A stretch of DNA of 64,000 nucleotides from the NCBI GenBank assembly GCA_900312665.1, contig ONZQ02000009.1, forward strand, positions 1,102,744-1,166,743, written 5' to 3'. The position numbers and the translations under genes were made by a program. Shown piece after piece: positions 54,991 through 64,000 of this stretch. Below the pieces are notes generated by a model that did not search any database, was not told the DNA's origin, and worked only from the letters and a program-made list of their open reading frames with translations. Source of the stretch: Cephalotrichum gorgonifer (Eukaryota > Ascomycota > Sordariomycetes > Microascales > Microascaceae). The stretch's first letter is position 1; every line of letters begins with the position of its first letter.

Positions 54991-57335
54991 GATACGATCT
55001 GGGAGATGGGCCGGAGCGGCCGTCGGGGGATGGGGGCCAGACATGGGGACCGGACATGGGGGTGTGAATAATGGATTATGGGAGTAGGGGGTCTAGTGGA
55101 GTTTAGGAGTCTGGTGGAATGGTCGGACGCCGGAATGCTGGCGAGGCGCGGGAAGGTATCATCCACCCTTCTGTTTATATCTGGGTTGATGTTCTTCCAG
55201 GGCGTCGTTTCTGTTGGGAAGGTGCCTGTAAGGCCGACCACTGGCGCTTGGAGCTTGGGCGCACACCTTTGTCCCCTCCAACAACAACCTGGAGTTTCTC
55301 TCACCGGCATACGGGATTATGCAGGTCGGTCTTCTGAGAATGGCACTGTTTTGTTTTCATTTTGTCTTCTTTCTTTTCCTTTGGTTTGCTCGCGGGGGAC
55401 CCCCGTTTTCTGTCATTCTCCTATTGTTCATTTGGTGAGGAGAGGTTTCTTGTTCGTCATCATGGAACAACCGGGTTGGCCGGGGAGTTTTTGCTTTAGA
55501 AATTAGTAATAATAAGCAAATAATTATTTGACTCCTCCATGACGGTTAGACTTGTGTTGATGTGAACTTGATTTTGTGATTTGGCTTGGAGACTTGAGTT
55601 TTTAACTTGGCTTAATTGGCCTTGATTGGCCTGGTTGGAGCTTGAATTCGTCTTGCGGGAGCTTGGACTCGCTTTTCCTGGAGTTTACGTATGATTTGAA
55701 TTGACCTTTGTTGGAGCTTGACAGGTGAAGGAGGTCCATTACCTCTATGTACAAGTACAGGGAAACTCTGGGGAAATTCTGGGTTTTAATTTTGAGTGGA
55801 AGAGCCTAGGTATAACCAGGGGTAGCAGGCGTAAAAAAACAACTTACTCTGTGGTTGGAAACAGACTTGTTCTTCTTCTAAGTCCGAGATAGTTCACGAT
55901 GGTTGCCCGACGGGGACAATCAGGTTAGGTTCTCAACTCATATGTAGGCTTCGAGGTTTGAACGATGTCTGGAAGGGATGCTTGGCCCATTCTAGTATTT
56001 TCGGACGGGAGAGTTCAATCTTAATGAGATTCCTCCCTCCTTGTATCCTGCGGGGTATAATAAAGCCAGGGGGGGGTAACTTTTTTTTGCTCTTTTTGCT
56101 CTTTCAGGATTTTGAATTTTGGGATGCCTTCGAGATTCATACACTGAGGGTGAGTCAGGGCCCGGGGTGGAAGAAGTCAATAAGCTGGCTACTTGTAAGC
56201 TGAGGTGGCGTGTGGCCCGGCCGAACCGAGGCGGCCCCACTCCCGGAAACGAGCAACCGCCGGCCGGCGTGAGGAAACACGGAAACGGAGTCGGGGTGTG
56301 TGGGTGGTGGTGGGCCGGCATGAATGTTACAGCAGCAGGCTTGGCATTTTTCCCTCTTTGGGTGGATGCTTTGAACTACTCCCCCCACCCACAGTTTCCT
56401 GCCCACCTCCAGCACTTCGAACACGGGGAAATCGGGGCCGTGAAAAAGCCCGCTTTACCCTTTCCTCATGGGTGCGCTGGCCGCAGCAAGAAAGGACAAG
56501 TACGTAGTACAGGCAGCAAAATTGACGCTGGTTGGAGCGGCTATGCCACATTTCTACGAAAATAATCTGCTGGGCGCCCTCCATATTTTTCGCCTTTTCC
56601 TGCCTGCCGTACTACTATTACTCACTAGTTAGCGCAGAGCACGAGCTTCGAAGTTTTGAGGTTGCGACAAGGGCAGGCCTGTGACTTGAGCCCCTATATT
56701 TCGTTATCTTATCACGAGTTGACCGAAGAGAAGGTGGAAACGTGGAAGAAGCGCTCCAAAGGGAAAGCTCTCTTTCTCTTCCCCGCGACACTTCTGTCTC
56801 CTTTCCTTTTTTTTTTTCCCTCATCTTGCCTCCTTTTCTCTTTTCCCCTTCTTTCTCCGAGATTCTATATAGAGTGGAGAGATATGGGTAGATGACCGAA
56901 GAGCCTCCGAGATATGCCTAGGAAGGTACGGGATACACTCAGAGATTACCTCCCGCCGCCTACTCGTATTACTAGTAGGGGAGAACGGACAAACAGGGGG
57001 GAGAAAAAAAGAGGGGACCAGCTCAGCCCGCCGTAGCTTATCCCAGGAGGGTGGGTTGGGTGGGGTCATGGCGGGGTAAAAGTGGGAGAGAGACGGAGCA
57101 TTGGAAGGTCCTGGCGAAAATCAAACAAAACGCTCGTCATGCTAAGAGGGCGGGGGGGGGGAATCTTTCTATTCCTTGGCTAGATATAATAAAGGGGTGG
57201 ACTGGCCACTCGTATTTGTTTTTGGAAGTTCATCTTTTTATTCTCCCCAATCTTCTTCTCTCCTTTCTCTCTGACCTCTTTTCTTTGTGTACACATCTTA
57301 ACTGAGAAGAGTATCTACTAATACCGTCGTTCAAA
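54991..57335. other. Intergenic region between bHLH and aldo/keto reductase genes
   Basis: No gene is supported. A tract near 55590-55740 repeats TTGGAGCTTGA/ACTTGG-like words irregularly. The last 150 bases hold the TATA-like element and leader of the reductase gene. TACTCGTATTACTAGTAG occurs at 56961. Confidence 0.55.
57182..57194 (+). promoter_or_regulatory. TATA-like element of the aldo/keto reductase gene
   Basis: AGATATAATAAAG lies about 150 bases upstream of the ATG at 57336 and is followed by a C/T-rich leader. The distance is consistent with a TATA box; no start site has been mapped. Confidence 0.4.
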
Positions 57336-58341
57336 ATGGCTGCTGTCGAGAACACCAAGTGAGTTTCACACCAACCAGATCACCCCCCTTTTACACACCT
57401 CCAACACGCAACAGCTCTACTCTCGCATCCCAAACACCTGCCCACCCGCTAACTTACCCTTCCCAAGGCGCACCGCCACCCTCAACACCGGCGCTGAGAT
57501 CCCCATCATCGGCCTCGGCACCTGGCAGTCCGCGCCCAACGAGGTCTACCAGGCCGTCCTCTCCGCCCTCAAGGCCGGCTACCGCCACATCGACACCGCC
57601 CTCGCCTACGGCAACGAGGCCGAGGTCGGCGCCGCCATCCGCGACTCCGGCGTCCCCCGCCCCGAGATCTGGGTGACCACCAAGCTCGACAACCCGTGGC
57701 ACAAGCGCGTCCCCGAGGGCATCGATTCCAGCCTCGCGAGCCTGGGCCTCGACTATGTCGACCTGTACCTCATGCACTGGCCCAGCAGCACGCGGCCCGA
57801 CGACCTGAGCGCCCACCACGAGGGGTGGAACTACGTCGACACCTGGCGCGAGATGCAGAAGCTCGTCGGCACGGGCAAGGTGCGCAACATCGGCGTCTCC
57901 AACTTCGGCATCACGCACCTCGAGACCCTGCTCGCGGACCCCGAGTGCAAGGTCGTCCCCGCCGTGAACCAGATCGAGCTGCACCCGGGTAACCCGTCGC
58001 CCAAGCTCGTGGCCTACAACACCTCCAAGGGGATCCACTCCACCGGCTACTCGTGCCTAGGAAGCACGAACTCGCCGCTGTACACGAACCCCACGCTCCT
58101 GGGCATCGCGGAGAGCAAGGGCCGTACGCCCCAGCAGGTCCTGCTGATGTGGGGGCTCCAGAAGGGGTGGAGCGTCATCCCCAAGTCGGTGTCGGAGGGG
58201 AGGATCAAGGGCAACTTCGACGTCGACGGGTGGGACCTGAGCGCGGAGGAGGTCGCGCAGATCGACGCCATCCCGGACAGGTTCAAGGTGTGCGGCGACG
58301 CGTGGCTGCCCATTAGGGTGTTCTTCGGGGACGACGAGTAG
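57336..58341 (+). CDS. Aldo/keto reductase
   Basis: Exons 57336-57358 and 57468-58341 are joined across a 109-nt phase-2 intron (GTGAGT...GCTAACTT...CCAAG), giving 298 residues. The family signature GYRHIDTALAYGNEAEVG (about 45-62) carries the catalytic Asp and Tyr. The catalytic Lys is in TTKLDN and the active-site His in LMHWP. GVSNFG and VIPKSVSEGRIKGN form the NADPH-binding parts. The protein reduces carbonyl groups of aldehydes or sugars using NADPH in the cytosol; fungal relatives act on glyceraldehyde, xylose, galacturonate or methylglyoxal, and sequence alone does not settle which. The C-terminal segment (WDLSAEEVAQIDAI) is of glycerol-dehydrogenase/Gcy1 type. Length is slightly below the usual 310-325 residues because the loop after NQIELHPG is short. 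The reductase converges with the HIT gene, leaving only 150 bases between stops. Confidence 0.93.
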
Positions 58342-58491
58342 AAGCGGGTGCGAGGGGAGCGAGGGGGGCTGGGCTGCGTGTATATAATAAGAGAAGGGCG
58401 CTAGTGCTGGGAGAATAATACTAAAGAAGACAAAAAGTAAAGTGAAAGGAAAAAGAGAGAAATGGATCCCGTCTTTAGGAGTCGTCTGGCG

Positions 58492-59079
58492 CTATAGCTT
58501 CGAGTTGTCGCGTCTCAGTACCTCCGCGACAGCCTCCCGCAATCTCGCCGCCATCTCCCTCCCCTCGTCATCATCCAGCTCCTCCCTCGCCCCCTTCCCA
58601 AACATAGCGAAGCTCTTCGCAAACCTCCCCTCACCCTCACTCCCACTCCCACCCCAGCCCTCCCCCGACGACGCCGACCTCCGCGGTATGACATGGAAAT
58701 GCACGTGCCCGACGACCTGCCCCGCCCCGACCCCGTTGTTCTGCACCACGTTCCAGTCCGTGCCCTCCCCCAGCACCTCCACCACCGCCCTCGACAGCAC
58801 GGGGAGGTACCTCCCCATCTCGGCCGCCTCGTCGCCCGCCACGTCCGTGAGCTTCGGGCGGTGGGCGCGCGGGCAGAGGAGGAGGTGGGCGGGCGCGAGG
58901 GGGAGGATGTCGAGGAAGGAGACGACGTGCGGGGTCGAGAGGATGAGGTGGGTCTGGGGGGAGGTGACGGTGGGAGATAGATGTGGGGAGGTGGCTGGAG
59001 GGGGAGAGGTTGGAGGGTAGGGAGCGTACGAGGATGCGATCGCGCAGAAGGGGCAGGATGGGTCTGGTTGTTCGGACAT
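58492..59079 (-). CDS. HIT-family (histidine triad) nucleotide hydrolase
   Basis: Single exon, 195 residues from ATG 59079 (MSEQPDPSCPFCAIAS). The CPFC pair near 9-12 matches the N-terminal metal site of Hint-like proteins. LDILPLAPAHLLLCPRAH gives the core strand, QNNGVGAGQVVGHVHFHVIPR carries the catalytic triad HVHFHV near 132-137, and the C-terminal half has a Ser/Gly/Glu insert and a helix. Family members hydrolyse AMP-lysine, AMP-amidate or dinucleoside polyphosphate bonds with the middle His as nucleophile. A Pro/Ser/Thr-rich insert at about 18-45, between the Cys pair and the first strand, is longer than in Hnt1. The subfamily (Hint or a fungal Hnt1-like branch) is not certain. Confidence 0.9.
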   Translation of the reverse strand: MSEQPDPSCPFCAIASSYAPYPPTSPPPATSPHLSPTVTSPQTHLILSTPHVVSFLDILPLAPAHLLLCPRAHRPKLTDVAGDEAAEMGRYLPVLSRAVVEVLGEGTDWNVVQNNGVGAGQVVGHVHFHVIPRRSASSGEGWGGSGSEGEGRFAKSFAMFGKGAREELDDDEGREMAARLREAVAEVLRRDNSKL

Positions 59080-59093
59080 TTTCTATTTGGTCG

Positions 59094-59119
59094 CGTGTGT
59101 GTGTGTGTGTGTGTGTGTG
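59094..59119. repeat. (GT)n microsatellite
   Basis: About 13 GT dinucleotides lie within 15-40 bases upstream of the HIT-protein ATG, probably in its 5' leader (as AC repeats on the coding strand). Confidence 0.9.
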
Positions 59120-59376
59120 GAACCCAATTGGGGATTGGAGAGGGACGGAATCAACTTTTGGTAAAGGCGTTTCCTGGCTCGCTCGAATTCGGATGTTGTC
59201 GATTGTCAGTGAGAAGTACATGTAGTCTAATCGAGGGATTGAGGTGAATTGGCCGAGCAGTGGAACTCGCCGTCTTTATTAGTTAATCCTTGCGCAACGT
59301 CCGTGCTTTCTGCCTCGGCTACTTCCTCTCCACTCCACTCTTAAAGCATCAATACACCCCCCCTGAACCACACCCT

Positions 59377-61566
59377 CTACTCCTCCAACACCCTCGTCCA
59401 GTCGAACTTCCTCCACCGCTTCTTAAACCCCTCCACCCTCCCGTCCCCCTTCCTCCACCTCCCCTGCTTCTTAATAACATCCGGCCCAACGTCCAGCACC
59501 CCGCCAATCACCTCGCGCGCAAACAGGTCCCCCTTCGGCCACCTGTTGGAATCCTCCACGATGTGCCCCAGCCCGCCGTCCAGAGTGAACCACACGTGGA
59601 AGTACGGCATCTCCTTCGCGATCGACCGCCTGAACGCCATCCTCCCCATCCCGTTCTTCGCGTTCGCCCCCGTGTCGATGATCTTCCTGTGCTGCGACCA
59701 CTCCTCGTCCGCCGTCAGGAACGCCTCCTTGAAGTACGCCGGTATCGTCTCCCCCTCCTCATACGGTATCGGCGCCGCCACCATCGCCGCGTGCGGGTGC
59801 CGGTTCGGCGCCGCCGCGTTCTCGTAGAAGATGACGTCCCGCCCCTGGTTGTGGTACATCCTCGTGAGCGACTTCATGAAGTTTCGTATCTCCTCCCACT
59901 CGTCATCGTCGCAGTCTAGGAGGTTCGTGTGGTGCGCCAGCGGCACGATGACCGCCCCGCCGTCGCTCACCTCCGGCTCCGTCGGCAGCGTCAGGTACGC
60001 CCGGGTCCCTAGCGACACCACCGGCGCGATCGGCTGCCTCCCCGTGTCCTCGTGGTAGCAGAGCGGGCACGAGTCGAGGATGCGGTTGACCTTCTGGAAC
60101 TCGTTGACCGCGAGGTTCTTGAGGTTCAGCTCAGACTTGTGTACCCTCTTCGCTAGCTTGCTCGCGTTCTCGTCCATGTAGTCCAGGTCGTTGTCGAACT
60201 TGGCGTCCTTGGCGATCCGCTCCGCGAGCCGCATGCCCTCACCACCGGCCTGGCCCTTCGTCCGCCGCTCCTCCTGGAGCATCTCGTCGATAGTCATGTC
60301 GTCGTTCTCCTCCAAGTTTCCGCGCTCGCGCCCGCGCTTCGTCTCGACAGCCTTCGCCTCTGCGCGGGGACCGGCGAGAAGTCTGTTCTCCATAGCGCCG
60401 AGGGCCACGGTCTTGGGGCCCGTCTCGACGAAGACGGCCGCGGCCTGGTTGTACTCCGCCTCGAGACGGGCGGCGTCGGGGTCCCTGCGGAGTTTGGCCT
60501 TCATCATCTGCGCTCGCAGGCGGTTTAGTGCCGTTTGGTCCATCGTTGCGGCTGGGGCCTGTCGCACTTCGTCGACGACTATTCCCACCCCCGTCTGCTG
60601 ACCTCCGACCGCGTGTAGGCCTCCGGTACCCGGCTCCGGCTCTTTTCTGCTTGCTTTTTCCTTTTTCTCCTTCGCCAACCTTTCGTTATACAAGTCGCCG
60701 GTTGGCCCTTCCTTGACGGTGTAGCCCTTCCCGTAGAGTTTCCTGCGATCCATCTCTTCCTTCTCCTCACGGGCGATGTCGAATTCCTGTAAGCTTCCGT
60801 ACCTCTCCAGCGCGATGTCCTCCACAGACCGGCCGTCTCGTTCAGCAGTGTCGTACACGGTGCGGAGCTTCGACATGCGCCATTGTGATCCTTCATCGCC
60901 AAACTTGTAGTCGATGGATATCTCCCGGGGCGAGTCATCGCTATCGTCGTCTGCGTCGGGCGCATACGATGGTAAGCCGCGGTTGAGCTCTCGATGGTGC
61001 AGAACGCGTTCCGGCTCCTTCTTCGGCGGGGGCGTAGGTTCCTTCTCGCGACGGTGTATGTAGTCGACGTCAATCGCTGAGGGAGCCGTCATCCAGGAGT
61101 CCCTGTGCAGGGACGGTTCTGTCGAGTCCTTGTCCGTGGGAGGTTCTTTGTCCCTGGAGGTCCGCGAACCGGAGGATTCCTTGTGCCTCTCACTGTGGTG
61201 TCGGGAACCTCGGTGCTCCTTGTGATCCCTGTGCCTATGCTCCCTCGACCTATGCTCTTCATCGTCCCTCGAATGCCTCGATCGCTTGCTCCTGTGCCCA
61301 TCCCTATCCTCTTCGTCGTGCCGATGCGACCGATGCCGGTGCCTATCCTTGTCTTCATCGTCATGCCTATGCGATCGATGCCGGTGCACCCTCTCGCTAT
61401 CTTCTTTCGCATCGGGCCTGCGGCTCTTGTCTTCTTCGCCCCGCTCGTGGCGGTGATGCCTCCTCCGTTTCCTCTCTTGCTCTTTCTCCTCGCGCTCGCG
61501 CTGGGCCTTCTCAGCGGCAAGTGTCTTTTCGAACTCGCCTAGCCCTGCCATGTCGTCTATGTCCAT
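59377..61566 (-). CDS. CWF19: Cwf19-type spliceosome-associated protein (CWF19L2-like)
   Basis: Single exon, 729 residues from ATG 61566 (MDIDDMAGLGEFEKTLAAEK). The frame is also open upstream to an ATG at 61884, adding 106 Ser/Pro/Lys-rich residues; I prefer the inner start because it gives the usual Cwf19 N-terminus. Residues about 20-150 are an Arg/His/Asp/Ser-rich tract (RHRSHRHDDED type) typical of splicing factors. The middle is coiled-coil-like and Lys/Glu-rich. The last 240 residues are the CwfJ C-terminal domains 1 and 2: DSCPLCYHED with the Cys pair, GGAVIVPLAHHTNLL, then FYENAAAPNRHPHAAMVAAP, and MPYFHVWFTLDGGLGHIVED. This is a HIT-like fold without a clean HxHxHxx triad. Relatives act in the intron-lariat spliceosome with the debranching enzyme Dbr1. 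Cwf19 and Rpb12 start back to back. Confidence 0.92.
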   Translation of the reverse strand: MDIDDMAGLGEFEKTLAAEKAQREREEKEQERKRRRHHRHERGEEDKSRRPDAKEDSERVHRHRSHRHDDEDKDRHRHRSHRHDEEDRDGHRSKRSRHSRDDEEHRSREHRHRDHKEHRGSRHHSERHKESSGSRTSRDKEPPTDKDSTEPSLHRDSWMTAPSAIDVDYIHRREKEPTPPPKKEPERVLHHRELNRGLPSYAPDADDDSDDSPREISIDYKFGDEGSQWRMSKLRTVYDTAERDGRSVEDIALERYGSLQEFDIAREEKEEMDRRKLYGKGYTVKEGPTGDLYNERLAKEKKEKASRKEPEPGTGGLHAVGGQQTGVGIVVDEVRQAPAATMDQTALNRLRAQMMKAKLRRDPDAARLEAEYNQAAAVFVETGPKTVALGAMENRLLAGPRAEAKAVETKRGRERGNLEENDDMTIDEMLQEERRTKGQAGGEGMRLAERIAKDAKFDNDLDYMDENASKLAKRVHKSELNLKNLAVNEFQKVNRILDSCPLCYHEDTGRQPIAPVVSLGTRAYLTLPTEPEVSDGGAVIVPLAHHTNLLDCDDDEWEEIRNFMKSLTRMYHNQGRDVIFYENAAAPNRHPHAAMVAAPIPYEEGETIPAYFKEAFLTADEEWSQHRKIIDTGANAKNGMGRMAFRRSIAKEMPYFHVWFTLDGGLGHIVEDSNRWPKGDLFAREVIGGVLDVGPDVIKKQGRWRKGDGRVEGFKKRWRKFDWTRVLEE

Positions 61567-62147
61567 GTCTGCGGTGTTTAGAAGATAGGTGGGAGTGGTG
61601 GGTGTGTTTGGAGAGTCGTAGGAGGGCGGGAGAGGTTGGATCTGTCGCGGTGGGGAGCTAGCTATGCAGAACAATTGTTCAGAAACGACAGGGATTTTAG
61701 AAGGTCGGGTGGTGTCCTGCGATCGCGTTTCGAGGGGGACCTTCTTGCGGTTGTCGTTCTTTCCTTTTATCCGCCGAGATGAGGGAGTTTGGTATTTGGT
61801 GGGAGAGAGAGAATACGGAATAGAAGAATGACCGCATGAGCTCGTCAAGATGTTTTTGCCAATCAACACGAGCTTGTTCTGCATGCTGCCTACCAGCTGC
61901 GTGCAGGCTACGGTTGTTAACAGCTGTCAGGATGGGCCCCACTCGGCAGGTGGGTCAAGAGTGGATCAACAGCCTTGCAACCAACATTTTTCTCGGCGAC
62001 GACACCCGCCTCCCGCATCTTTGCCCCCCGCCATACCAGACCCAAACCACCAACTTCCACGCTCTCCCAAGCCAACCACCTCTAAATCCACGAACCGACG
62101 CTCCTCCGATAAAAAGGGCCACCGAACAAAAACATAATCCCGCAGAC
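61567..62147. promoter_or_regulatory. Shared divergent promoter region of CWF19 and RPB12
   Basis: The 581 bases between the two starts must hold both promoters. The left half overlaps the open upstream part of the CWF19 frame. The right half has CCACC/CTCTCC-rich leader sequence before RPB12. No clear TATA is seen on either side, as is common for housekeeping genes. Confidence 0.5.
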
Positions 62148-62448
62148 ATGTCCCGCGAAGAGTACCAGATCCCCACCGGCGACCTCGGTTCCGGCCCCAA
62201 GTTCGACACCGCCCCCCAGCCGTCGCGCCTCAGCTACATCTGCGGCGACTGCGGCCTCAAGTCGTCCCAGCACCAGACCGTCCCGTTCCTTCGGTGCAAG
62301 GAGTGCGGTTGCCGTATCCTGTACAAGGAGAGGACGAAGAGGTAAGCCGGGAATGCCCTGAATCCGTCCCCTCTGTGATTACTAAAGCCTTGCCTGGTTA
62401 CTAACTTTTTTTCTCTCTTCCAGGATGGTCCAGTTTGAGGCGCGATAG
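62148..62448 (+). CDS. RPB12: RNA polymerases I, II and III subunit Rpb12 (ABC10-alpha)
   Basis: Exons 62148-62341 and 62424-62448 are joined across an 82-nt phase-2 intron (GTAAGC...CTAAC...TTCCAG), giving 72 residues. The last exon is only 25 nt and encodes the end MVQFEAR after RTKR. The zinc ribbon is complete: YICGDCGLK supplies the first Cys pair and RCKECGCRILYKERTKR the second. The C-terminal RMVQFEAR motif is nearly invariant in eukaryotes. Rpb12 is shared by all three nuclear RNA polymerases and stabilises the Rpb3 assembly platform. The N-terminal 25 residues are variable, as in other fungi. The downstream neighbour, Gpn1, converges on it. Confidence 0.96.
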
Positions 62449-62746
62449 TCGGGTCAGGAGGGAAATGGTACGATGGTTTTTTCTGGGCCGGGGTTTGTGT
62501 TTGACTGCTAGGACGCATGGGCGGAGCTTGGGCGTTGGGTATATACGTTGCTTGACATGAAAATGGGGGAGGGAGAGAGCATATCAGACAACACTTTGAC
62601 CGCGGCTAGGGTCACGCCGCGGAAGAAGAGAGAGTCTGGTTTGAATGGTATCATCAATGCGGTGTCTATCTTTTTTTTCGTCCCCGTATTGCGCCACTTA
62701 ACTCCCGAACCAATCTTGTCCAAATCATTTGTTGTAGGTGCCCCCC
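62449..62746. other. 3' region between convergent RPB12 and GPN1 genes
   Basis: About 300 bases contain both 3' UTRs. No gene, hairpin or clear poly(A) signal is seen. Confidence 0.6.
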
Positions 62747-64000
62747 TCACTGCCTCTGCGAGTGGAGATACTTGGCATAACTCGCCTGCGCCTCGATGGT
62801 GTCCTCCGCCCCGAGAGCCGCCTCGTACCTCCCCTGCAGGCCGGCGCTCCCGCCCACGTCGTCGGGATACTCCACCTCGTCGTCCCCGCTGCTCTCCTCG
62901 TCCTTGTCCACGATGTCCGACGGCTCCGTCTGCACCGACATGCCCTTCATCATCTTCTCCAGCTCCTTGTCCCTGTTCTTCCGCTTCTCCTCGTCCTTCA
63001 TGTCCCGCAGCTTGTCCAGCTCGGGCTGGTAGTCGGCCTCGAACTCCTGGGCCTTGGCCCTCACGGCCTCGAAGAACTCGTCCATGCCCGTGCCCAGGCG
63101 CGAGCTGACGCCGACGACGCTCAGGTGCGAGTAGAACTCCTCGAGGATGAGGCTCATGGACTGCAGCAGGCTGCTGCCGTACCCTGACCCGCCCTCGCCG
63201 CCGTCGGCCTCGGTCCTGGCCTGCTCCTCCTGGAGGGCGCTGGCCAGCGCGTCGTAGTCCGTCATCCACTCCTTGGCGAAGCTGGCGTCCTGGACGTCGG
63301 TCTTGTTGAAGACGAGGATCATGGGGAGCTTGGTCTTGTAGAGGATGCTGCAGGCGTAGAGCATGTTGCTCATGAAGGTGCTAGTGGAGGTCGTCCGGGG
63401 CGTGTCGATGATGTACGCGAGGACTGTGGGGAAGGAGGAGGCGAGGGTCTCAGTGAGGATGGTGCCGCTTGCGGACCAGACGAAGACTTCGATTTGGCCG
63501 GCTGGAATGAGGAGTCGTTAGCGGCATGGCCCGGAGCTTGGACTTTCCCGCCGTAGGGAATATCCCGCCGTGGGCATCCAGGGAAACTTACGAGTATCAA
63601 CGATGATGTGCTTGACAGGCTTGCGATCGGGCTGCTCGGGGTCAGGCATCGCTCGCTTCTCTAGCAAGCCGATCATCTGGTCGACCTTTGTCGCGAACAG
63701 GTTTAGCGAGGTCATGATGGCGCCGTTGGGCCCAAGGTTGTAGTGTTTCATGACATCTTTGTACTTGATCGACTGGCGGATGTCGATGTTGCAGTCGAAG
63801 GGGAGGTTGACCGTCGCGGGGTCGAGGTTGATGACGTAGGGAGGGGTGTCCTTTGAGTGTAGGTGAGAGTTGATGCGTCTCATGAAGGTCGTCTTTCCCG
63901 AACCTGCCCGGGGGGGTTTGGGGTTAGTATAGGGACGGCCTAATCCGGTGTTCCCGGGGGTGCCTTACCAGCCATGCCCACGCAGACGATCGCAACGGGG
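62747..64000 (-). CDS. NPA3: GPN-loop GTPase Gpn1/Npa3 (partial, 5' end beyond the window)
   Basis: Three exons are visible on the minus strand: from the window edge to 63969, then 63903-63592, then 63501-62747. The introns are 65 nt (63904-63968) and 90 nt (63502-63591), both phase 1 with GTAAG donors and CAG acceptors. Splicing restores the P-loop VGMAGSGKTTFMRR and the G3 motif IVDTPGQIEVFVWSASG, which each intron splits. Other visible features are YNLGPNGAIMTSLNLF (the GPN loop), VFNKTDV (G4), an acidic Ser-rich tail and a C-terminal YAKYLHSQRQ. Gpn1 works with Gpn3 in assembly and nuclear import of RNA polymerase II, and interacts with the polymerase subunits. The N-terminal start and any further 5' exon are missing. 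Confidence 0.94.

Noticed and set aside
61567..61884. Extended N-terminus of Cwf19 starting at 61884
   Set aside because: The extra 106 residues are Ser/Pro/Lys-rich and unlike the family. The inner ATG at 61566 gives the expected start, and the extension lies in the divergent promoter.

Overview
The window looks like nuclear DNA of a filamentous ascomycete (Pezizomycotina, probably a Sordariomycete). Genes are interrupted by short introns (65-130 nt, one of 326 nt). Donors are GTAAG, GTGAG or GTAGG, branch sites are CTAAC or CTGAC, and acceptors are CAG, TAG or AAG. Leaders are pyrimidine-rich, and the proteins found (HIR3, Cwf19, Gpn1, Rpb12) are fungal or eukaryotic housekeeping families. 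I see no rRNA, tRNA, transposon, CRISPR array or bacterial-style operon. A 99-base run of N at 42638-42736 is an assembly gap.

Genes are unevenly spaced. Left part: a Ran1/Sks1-type protein kinase (5713-7388, +) and a secreted repeat protein with regularly spaced dibasic cleavage sites (14689-16629, -) lie alone in long non-coding stretches. Centre (19.5-34.2 kb): HIR3, the large HIR histone-chaperone subunit (19535-25501, +, with an apparent ATG-only first coding exon); a ubiquitin-conjugating E2 (26269-26837, +); a low-complexity Asn/Gly/Ser/Pro ORF interrupted by one in-frame TAG (27162-28886, +); and a 1517-residue TBC-domain Rab GAP (29692-34245, -). Next come about 6.8 kb of non-coding sequence, a small acidic protein (41033-41973, +), about 11.4 kb more non-coding sequence, and a bHLH factor (53400-54795, +). 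The right end is dense: an aldo/keto reductase (+) convergent with a HIT-family hydrolase (-); Cwf19 (-), whose start faces that of RNA polymerase subunit Rpb12 (+); and Gpn1/Npa3 (-), which runs off the window edge. Rpb12 and Gpn1 are convergent and belong to the same process, RNA polymerase assembly and import.

Most unusual observations. (1) The secreted protein's C-terminal region is built from an 11-residue Pro-rich repeat. Every third unit of its distal part carries KR or RR, so dibasic sites recur exactly every 99 bp, as in a Kex2-processed repeat precursor. (2) The bHLH gene's TAG is followed in the same frame by 64 open codons holding five exact 24-bp units that encode an Asp-Asp-Pro octapeptide. 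This suggests readthrough, an unseen splice, or a recently lost C-terminus. (3) The low-complexity ORF shows the same arrangement: one TAG inside GGTAGGG, then coding-like sequence in the same frame. (4) HIR3 seems to begin with an exon consisting only of ATG. (5) A short palindrome-like motif (TACTCCGTA / TACTCGTA family) is scattered through the non-coding parts.
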